Shown here: one piece after another, positions 57,646 through 64,000 of the stretch
Numbering within the stretch: the stretch's first letter is position 1
Layout of the letters: each line of letters starts with the position of its first letter
Assembly (NCBI GenBank): GCA_903883945.1
Contig: CAISCV010000051.1
Location: 1 to 64,000 of the forward strand
Origin: an uncultured Chitinophagaceae bacterium
GTDB lineage: Bacteria > Bacteroidota > Bacteroidia > Chitinophagales > Chitinophagaceae
DNA: 64,000 nt
Reading direction: 5' to 3'
Position numbers and translations under genes: made by a program
The notes under the pieces: model-generated
Database searches by the model: none
What the model saw: the letters and a program-made list of their open reading frames with translations, nothing else
Told to the model about the DNA's origin: nothing

Positions 57646-59256
57646 TTAATACAACACTTTAGGTGCAGCAGCAATAATCTCTGCACTGACACCTGCTGCA
57701 TACTTTTCGAAATTATGAATAAATTGAGAGGCTAAATCCTTTGCCACTGCATCATAAGCTGCTTTGTCTGCCCAAGTTCCTCTTGCATCTAAAATTTCAG
57801 AGGGTACATTAGGGCAAGAGGTTGGCACTTCCATTCCAAATACCGGATGCGCCTGATATTCCAATCCATCCAACTCGCCATTTAAAGCAGCAGTAATCAT
57901 TGCTCTGGTGTAAGGGAGTTTCATTCTTTTACCTACCCCATAGCCACCCCCACTCCAGCCAGTATTTACCATCCATACATTCACTTTATGTTCCCTTATC
58001 TTTTTGCCGAGCATCTCAGCATAAAACCCAGGATGCAATGGAAGGAAAGGTGCACCAAAACAAGCACTAAAAGTAGCTTTGGGCTCAGTAACACCTGCTT
58101 CAGTACCTGCAACCTTTGCGGTATAGCCACTGATGAACTGATACATAGCTAACGCAGGCGACAGCTTACTGATTGGAGGCAAAACACCATACGCATCACA
58201 GGTTAAAAAGAAAATGTTCTTGGGTAATCCACCAATACTTGGCTCAGCAGCATTACTGATAAAGTTCAACGGATAGCTGACTCTTGTATTTTCGGTGATG
58301 GATTTATTGGTAAAATCAATGGTTGAAGTCCCTTCTTTAAAAACAATATTTTCTACTAGAGCACCATGGCGTATAGCATGAAATATCTCCGGTTCTTTCT
58401 CTTCACTCAGGTCGATACACTTAGCATAACAACCTCCTTCGAAGTTAAAAACTGAATTATCTGTCCAACCATGTTCATCATCACCAATTAGCATACGCTC
58501 TGGGTCTGCGCTCAGCGTTGTTTTTCCTGTGCCACTCAATCCAAAGAAAACAGCAACATCACCATCATTGCCAATGTTTGCACTACAGTGCATGCTTAAT
58601 ATATGTTTTTCGTAAGGAAGGATATAGTTAAGAATCGTAAATATTCCTTTCTTCATTTCACCGGTATAACCAGTACCCCCAATCAAGATTATTTTGTGAG
58701 TGAAGGAAACGATAGAGAAATTATTTGCTTTTGTGCCATCTACAGCCGGATCAGCCAAAAATGAAGGTGCTTGTATAATGTGCCAATCGGGTATAAAATC
58801 TTCTAGCTCTTTTTCATCGGGGCGAAGAAACATGTTATAGCAAAAAAGATTGCTCCAAGGGTCTTCATTAATGACCCGGATGTTTAATTTGTGACTTTTA
58901 TCAGCACAAGCATAAGCATCTCTTACCCAAATAGTTTCTTTATGACTTAAATAAGTGAGCAATTTAGTTTTCAGTTTAATGAAATAATGCTCATCAATTG
59001 GATTATTGAATCCACCCCAATCAACAGTCTTTTCTGTTCTTTCATCTTTTACAATAAATTTGTCTTTCGGGCTACGACCGGTAAACTTACCAGTATTAAT
59101 ACACAAAGCACCTGTGTCATTTAACACACCTTCGCCTCTCAACAACGTTTGCTCAACCAACTCTTCGGGGGCAAGTTGATAATTAATACCTTCATTTTTA
59201 ACACCGATGCGCTTTAATCCTTTTAAAAGGGCATCAACTTTACTTGTAACTTCCAT
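57646..59256 (-). CDS. pckA: Phosphoenolpyruvate carboxykinase (ATP)
   Basis: NTGKFTGRSPKDKFIV, MHCSANIGNDGDVAVFFGLSGTGKTTLSADPERMLIGDDEHGW, NTGWSGGGYGVGKRMKL. Confidence 0.98.
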   Translation of the reverse strand: MEVTSKVDALLKGLKRIGVKNEGINYQLAPEELVEQTLLRGEGVLNDTGALCINTGKFTGRSPKDKFIVKDERTEKTVDWGGFNNPIDEHYFIKLKTKLLTYLSHKETIWVRDAYACADKSHKLNIRVINEDPWSNLFCYNMFLRPDEKELEDFIPDWHIIQAPSFLADPAVDGTKANNFSIVSFTHKIILIGGTGYTGEMKKGIFTILNYILPYEKHILSMHCSANIGNDGDVAVFFGLSGTGKTTLSADPERMLIGDDEHGWTDNSVFNFEGGCYAKCIDLSEEKEPEIFHAIRHGALVENIVFKEGTSTIDFTNKSITENTRVSYPLNFISNAAEPSIGGLPKNIFFLTCDAYGVLPPISKLSPALAMYQFISGYTAKVAGTEAGVTEPKATFSACFGAPFLPLHPGFYAEMLGKKIREHKVNVWMVNTGWSGGGYGVGKRMKLPYTRAMITAALNGELDGLEYQAHPVFGMEVPTSCPNVPSEILDARGTWADKAAYDAVAKDLASQFIHNFEKYAAGVSAEIIAAAPKVLY

Positions 59257-59430
59257 AATGTTTCATTTTACGGTTAATAAAAAAGTTTGATGGCAAGCAG
59301 CTATTACGTTAACTAATAAACCGTTCTGTTCAGGCAAATAAGTAACCATCTGGATCAGATTACACATCTGCCATTACCATGAACAAGCTAAAATTTATGA
59401 ATTAATTATTCTCTAAGCTGTTTTATAATT

Positions 59431-60216
59431 CTAAGGTGCTGTCGGAGAACCAATATTTGTAAAATCCCAAACCTTGTCTAGAGACATTCTCCATTGAGAA
59501 TTACCAACTGCATTAGAAATATTCCAATCAGATTGAGGACCAGTCACAGAAGATTTGCGCCAGAATGTTCTGTTTCTAGTATCATTAGTTGTATCTGCAA
59601 CAGCCCACATAATATTAGTTCGGGTACTTGTTTTACCTGTTGTATTAACTCTTGCTACCAATGGGCTACAAAAAACATCAATAATTTTATATTTATTTCC
59701 AGACAAAGTGAAAGTTCCAGCGGCATCTTTTTTCAGTAAAGCAATAGCACTATTACCTGAAAGTTGCAAAGGCAAACTACTTACTCCAGTACCAGTAGTA
59801 AGACTTGTTCCCCAAGTAATATTGCTCTTTACTACTGCAGTATCAGCAATAGGAGAAGCTATTACATAGCACTTACTTTTAGCTAAAGTACCACTTAAGG
59901 CTACGAAAAATGAATCGGGAAAGTTCCATGCAGCGAGCGTATTGGTGTCTGTAACAGCTTGATAACCTATTGCGTAATTAGACAAATCAAGACTTCCGTT
60001 AGTGCCATTATATACTTCTACATAATGGTTTCTATCTTTCGCACCAGTTGGGCCAGTATACGTATTGATTGCAGTTGAAAGCTCGGAAATTATCAAATCA
60101 GAGTTGCCGTTACTTGGTGGAATAACAGGAGTAGAAGGTGTGCTAAAATCTAGTTTTGAAGTACAACCAGCTAATAAAAGGAACGCAACTGTATATGTTA
60201 TTATATTCTTTTTCAT
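59431..60216 (-). CDS. Lipoprotein with lamin-tail-like domain
   Basis: Lipobox AFLLLAGC; DLIISELSTAIN...NHYVEVYNGTNGSLDLSNYAIGY. Confidence 0.7.
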   Translation of the reverse strand: MKKNIITYTVAFLLLAGCTSKLDFSTPSTPVIPPSNGNSDLIISELSTAINTYTGPTGAKDRNHYVEVYNGTNGSLDLSNYAIGYQAVTDTNTLAAWNFPDSFFVALSGTLAKSKCYVIASPIADTAVVKSNITWGTSLTTGTGVSSLPLQLSGNSAIALLKKDAAGTFTLSGNKYKIIDVFCSPLVARVNTTGKTSTRTNIMWAVADTTNDTRNRTFWRKSSVTGPQSDWNISNAVGNSQWRMSLDKVWDFTNIGSPTAP

Positions 60217-60228
60217 AATTGTGTTTGT

Positions 60229-61515
60229 TTAGAAAATTAATTGAATTGCAAGATTGCCTGTAAGCATCTTCTTTAGTAGTACCGAATTATTGTCTTGAAT
60301 ATAGTTTACATTCAAACCAATTTTTAATGCATTACCACTTAAATATTTATTGATACCTCCTGTAAACCAGGTTTGATTGTGTACTAACGAAGTAGCTATA
60401 TAATTTTCAGGAGTTATATGAGCATACCTAACATTGAATGCCCATCCATCTGTATTAATATAAGAACCTTGTACATTAAATGCACTACCCGTATTATAAA
60501 GAGAACTTGCAATTTGTGTAGTTAATTGTTTTGTACCAATTGCATTGGTATATAAGTTTTTTCCAGCTATTGTTCCGTTTATGTATTCACCAACCAATGC
60601 AAAACCATTGCATTTAAAGATGGCATCCGCAACTAGTTTTCTATAGTTTGCACCAGTAGCTACTCCCCCCTTATAAATACTTGCAATAACACCATTGTCT
60701 GAACCTATAGGGCTATTTGCCTGAACATTATAACTGCCAGCAACTCCAATAGACAATTTTGGTTTAGGCTCTCTGTAAATATCATCTGCAACAAATGCCC
60801 CATTCTTTTTGAAATCACCTAAAGGCATCACATCAATACGACCTCCATACTTAAATCCGGGGGCAGATTGTGTTACAAAGAAATTTTGTCCTTTGCCTGT
60901 TGTAATAGAAACAGATGGATAGATACGCCATTTGTTGAGGTTAAAGTTTGTTTCGAAGAAGATACCACCTTCCCTTGTAGACCCTACAAAGTTTTGCATC
61001 AATCCACCATAAACAATCCCATCGTTTGATTTTCCTGCAATAGATTGAGCCATAACAGAAGCATATCTTTCATCTGCCATTGCTAACCTGTTGTTGGTGT
61101 TGGTTTGTCTTTGACCTAAGGTTAATTTACCATGATTATTTAAAACCGATATACCAACCCAACCCTCTAAAAGGCCTGATGAACCTGTAAAATCATTTAT
61201 AACTCCTAAAGAAACTTTATCGCTAAGCCCTGATGCTGTGAAAGATATCCGGACTAAGTTTAATGACAATCTGTTTGTATTAGATTTACTGTTTGCTGAA
61301 TCCAACTGGTTAAATTGAAACCCAGATTGAATAGTAGATGCCAAATTAAAAGTTGCCCCTTCTCTTTTACCTAGTCTTAAAAAGGTTCCTTCTCCATTAA
61401 TATAAAGTAATGTAGAATCTTTAGGAACCAGTTTACTAACACTTTGTGCGCCAACTATAGTTGAAACCAATAGTAATGTACATACATAAATAAGATTCAT
61501 TCTTTTCGCAATCAT
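60229..61515 (-). CDS. OprO/OprP-like porin
   Basis: Signal peptide; SLGVINDFTGSSGLLEGWVGISVLNNHGKLTLGQRQTNTNNRLAMADERYASVMAQS; C-terminal AIQLIF. Confidence 0.8.
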   Translation of the reverse strand: MIAKRMNLIYVCTLLLVSTIVGAQSVSKLVPKDSTLLYINGEGTFLRLGKREGATFNLASTIQSGFQFNQLDSANSKSNTNRLSLNLVRISFTASGLSDKVSLGVINDFTGSSGLLEGWVGISVLNNHGKLTLGQRQTNTNNRLAMADERYASVMAQSIAGKSNDGIVYGGLMQNFVGSTREGGIFFETNFNLNKWRIYPSVSITTGKGQNFFVTQSAPGFKYGGRIDVMPLGDFKKNGAFVADDIYREPKPKLSIGVAGSYNVQANSPIGSDNGVIASIYKGGVATGANYRKLVADAIFKCNGFALVGEYINGTIAGKNLYTNAIGTKQLTTQIASSLYNTGSAFNVQGSYINTDGWAFNVRYAHITPENYIATSLVHNQTWFTGGINKYLSGNALKIGLNVNYIQDNNSVLLKKMLTGNLAIQLIF

Positions 61516-61526
61516 CGTTTTAAATT

Positions 61527-62849
61527 TTATAAATTAACACTAAACATTAGTTGACCAATACAAGTACCCTTTGTTGTTGTACTTTGTAAATCTGTTTGTA
61601 ATTGACTATAATCAAATTCAGCTTGTACTTTTAGATTATTTCCAGATAAGTACTTAGTTAGAACCACACTATAGTTTTTATTAAAGCTTGCAAATGAAGC
61701 AGTATACACATCGTTATTTAAAAAAGAATACCTACCACTCAAACTCCAGTTAGATTTAAAAAGATAACCCGCTTGAAAACTAAATCCAGTACCAAGGTTG
61801 AGATAAGACCTCACAGTTGAATCTATTTGATGTGAAGAAAGCCCGGTAAATGGAGTAAATGCACCAGAAACTTTATAAGAACCAGTAATACTTGTTGGAA
61901 CAACTGCAGAAGTATTTACAATATTACCCATTGAGTAGAACCCTCTATATTTAAACAGATAATCAAAGATGCACTTTGTGTATTCTGGCAAAACAATGTT
62001 CTGGTTAACATCTCCGTATAAATACCTTCCCCCGTTTACTCCAGCAGCTGAACTAGCGCCTTTATTAATACTACAAACAGCACCAATTACTAATTTCGGA
62101 GTTGGCTCTCTTTCTTCATCGATAGCACGTGCATCTCCACCGTGAGAAAAATCATCAAAAGGATAATAATCCAGACGCATACCATATTTAAGCCCCCCAT
62201 AGTTCTTTTGGAGTCCAGCCCTGCTTTCACCTGTTGTCAGCGATAAATAGGGTTTTAGAATTTGCCTGCCTCCAATGTTATATTTCCCTACATAACGAAT
62301 TCCATAGTCAAAAACTGCATCAAAGGCAGAAGAAGTTGCACTTCTGCTTATAAAATCTTGGTCTTCTCCTTCAATCCTTATCTCACGAGTATCGATATAG
62401 TCCGCCCTCAATCCGATGTTGAAAGTATGCGTTGGACTGGGACTATATTGTATTAGTGCCTCCTCCAATTCATTATTAAAAGATCTGGAACCTGTTGTAG
62501 CACTCGCATAATTACTCGAAAGATTTACCCTAGCATTAAAAGTTATGCTTTTATCAAAGATATTTCCTCTGATGGTTAACCTTGCCCTCTTATAGCTAAA
62601 ACCAGTATTGTTATTACTAAATCCATTGTTAGAACTATCTATAAATGCAGTCTGTATACTTTGGTTAAAAGTGATACGACCAACGGAAGAACGTATCAGT
62701 AGCCCCTCCCCTAATCTATAACTCTTTTGTAACCTTAAAATGTGCACATTACCAGAAACCGCAAGGGTAGAGTCAATCTCCTGTGCCATAATATTGTTTC
62801 CGAGCAAAAAGCCCACAATTGCAAATAATGCCATTCTCTTTCTCATCAT
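61527..62849 (-). CDS. OprO/OprP-like porin, paralogue
   Basis: RLGEGLLIRSSVGRITFNQSIQTAF...NELEEALIQYSPSPTHTFNIGLRADYIDTREI; shares the DYYPFDDF...EEREPTPKLVIG block with its neighbour. Confidence 0.8.
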   Translation of the reverse strand: MMRKRMALFAIVGFLLGNNIMAQEIDSTLAVSGNVHILRLQKSYRLGEGLLIRSSVGRITFNQSIQTAFIDSSNNGFSNNNTGFSYKRARLTIRGNIFDKSITFNARVNLSSNYASATTGSRSFNNELEEALIQYSPSPTHTFNIGLRADYIDTREIRIEGEDQDFISRSATSSAFDAVFDYGIRYVGKYNIGGRQILKPYLSLTTGESRAGLQKNYGGLKYGMRLDYYPFDDFSHGGDARAIDEEREPTPKLVIGAVCSINKGASSAAGVNGGRYLYGDVNQNIVLPEYTKCIFDYLFKYRGFYSMGNIVNTSAVVPTSITGSYKVSGAFTPFTGLSSHQIDSTVRSYLNLGTGFSFQAGYLFKSNWSLSGRYSFLNNDVYTASFASFNKNYSVVLTKYLSGNNLKVQAEFDYSQLQTDLQSTTTKGTCIGQLMFSVNL

Positions 62850-62881
62850 GCTTTCTCAAATTAATCGTTAGAAATTATGTA

Positions 62882-64000
62882 CTATAAAGCCTTACTGATA
62901 GCTTCTTGTGTTAATGGAAAAACATTAGACTTTCTTGGTGTTTTCCCCTCAACAACGCTGTTATATATATCCATATCCAATAGGTTCTCATTTCTTGCTA
63001 TCACTACTGTAGCTACAGCGTTACTGATAGTATTTGTTATTGCCCTACCTTGACTCATAAAACGATCTATACCAATTAATAAAGCCAATCCTTCCACAGG
63101 TATTACTTTAATAGCAGCTAAACTAGAAGCTAACACCACAAATCCACTTCCCGAAATACCACCTGCTCCTTTACTGGTAACCATCAGTATACCAATGATA
63201 GTAACCTGTTGCCAGAAATCGAGCGGAACATTAAATACCTGAGCTATAAAAACGACAGCCATACTTAGGTAAATAGAAGTGCCATCCAAGTTAAAGCTAA
63301 ATCCAGCAGGTATAACCAATCCTACTACCGCAGGTGCACACCCTGCTTCTTCCATTTTATAAATCAGATTAGATAGTACAGATTCACTACTAAATGAACC
63401 CACCACAATTAGTATCTCTGCCTTAATAAAGGCTAGTAGTTTGAAGATATTCAACTTGTAGTACCACATCACCAACCCCAAAACAAGGAAAACGAAAATG
63501 GCAGCAGCCAGATAATAAGTAAGTAATAGTTTGCCTAAAACAATTAAAGTAGTAAATCCAAACTTACCAACGGTGTACATCATTCCACCGAAGGCACCTA
63601 GTGGACTCAACATGGTTATCATATTCAATATTTCAAACAATACCTTGTTTATCTTATCGAAAGTTACAACAACTGATTGACCAATTGCCCCTAACTTACC
63701 TAAGCCAATACCAAACAAGATAGAGAATACTAATACCTGCAAGATTTCTCCTTTAGCAAATGAATCAACAATATTGCTTGGGATGATATGCATGATAAAA
63801 TCGCTCCATTTTATATCCTTCCCAGATTGTACATAACCATCTATACTGCTTGTGGAGAGGTTTTGTGTAGAAACACCTGCTCCTGGATGCAGTAGATTTA
63901 CGACTACAATACCCAAAATCATGGCAACACCTGATGCTATCTGAAAATAAATGATTGCCTTCCCTCCTATTCTACCAGCCTCGCCCATATCGCCAGTGCC
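62882..64000 (-). CDS. Dicarboxylate/amino acid:cation symporter (DAACS family), 5' end outside window
   Basis: LSPLGAFGGMMYTVGKFG, GLVIPAGFSFNLDGTSIYLSMAVVFIAQVF, SKGAGGISGSGFVVLASSL. The reading frame stays open (GTGDMGEAGR) to the window edge. Confidence 0.93.
   Translation of the reverse strand, partial: GTGDMGEAGRIGGKAIIYFQIASGVAMILGIVVVNLLHPGAGVSTQNLSTSSIDGYVQSGKDIKWSDFIMHIIPSNIVDSFAKGEILQVLVFSILFGIGLGKLGAIGQSVVVTFDKINKVLFEILNMITMLSPLGAFGGMMYTVGKFGFTTLIVLGKLLLTYYLAAAIFVFLVLGLVMWYYKLNIFKLLAFIKAEILIVVGSFSSESVLSNLIYKMEEAGCAPAVVGLVIPAGFSFNLDGTSIYLSMAVVFIAQVFNVPLDFWQQVTIIGILMVTSKGAGGISGSGFVVLASSLAAIKVIPVEGLALLIGIDRFMSQGRAITNTISNAVATVVIARNENLLDMDIYNSVVEGKTPRKSNVFPLTQEAISKAL

Noticed and set aside
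1-64000. tRNA or rRNA genes, integrase or transposase genes
   Set aside because: Looked for T-loop-like GGTTCRA motifs, rRNA-like segments and DDE/tyrosine recombinase motifs in the ORF translations; none could be supported by eye.

Overview
64 kb of a Bacteroidota chromosome, probably Chitinophagaceae-like. This is inferred from RecA/PurH/PckA/LpxD-type housekeeping proteins, many T9SS type-A C-terminal sorting domains, TonB-dependent proteins and TAnnTTTG-type promoters. Most of the window is ordinary core metabolism: recA, purH, fabD, a purF-like gene, kdsB, a Sua5/YrdC protein, a PcrB/GGGPS-like protein, polX, rplU-rpmA, two pseudouridine synthases, pckA and a DAACS symporter cut by the window end. 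Four things stand out. (1) Three unrelated intergenic arrays (9.46-9.68 kb, 37.57-37.74 kb, 48.93-49.12 kb) share one architecture: a short dyad-symmetric core plus a variable spacer in strict 21- or 22-bp phase, about two DNA helical turns. The core is completely different at each locus, and two arrays show an A/B alternation with a dimeric super-period. (2) An exosortase/archaeosortase-family protein (24.0-24.55 kb) lies next to an 82-aa protein with a signal peptide and a 'PLD'-hydrophobic-basic tail, and next to three T9SS-CTD surface proteins that share modules. (3) A TonB receptor gene and a 1670-aa surface-protein gene share a promoter block: three direct repeats at 11-bp period (TAACA/TAATA/TAACA) at identical spacing from an identical CGCCGATTATTTTTGC promoter core, resembling a Pho box / OmpR-PhoB-type site. 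(4) The 1670-aa protein contains an exact 1446-bp (482-aa) tandem domain duplication. I also found a 43-aa lipoprotein ORF missing from the ORF track, an in-frame TAG-interrupted gene, and eroded gene remnants. No tRNA, rRNA, CRISPR array or intact transposase was recognised. All family calls are by eye from the translated proteins; no database search was run.
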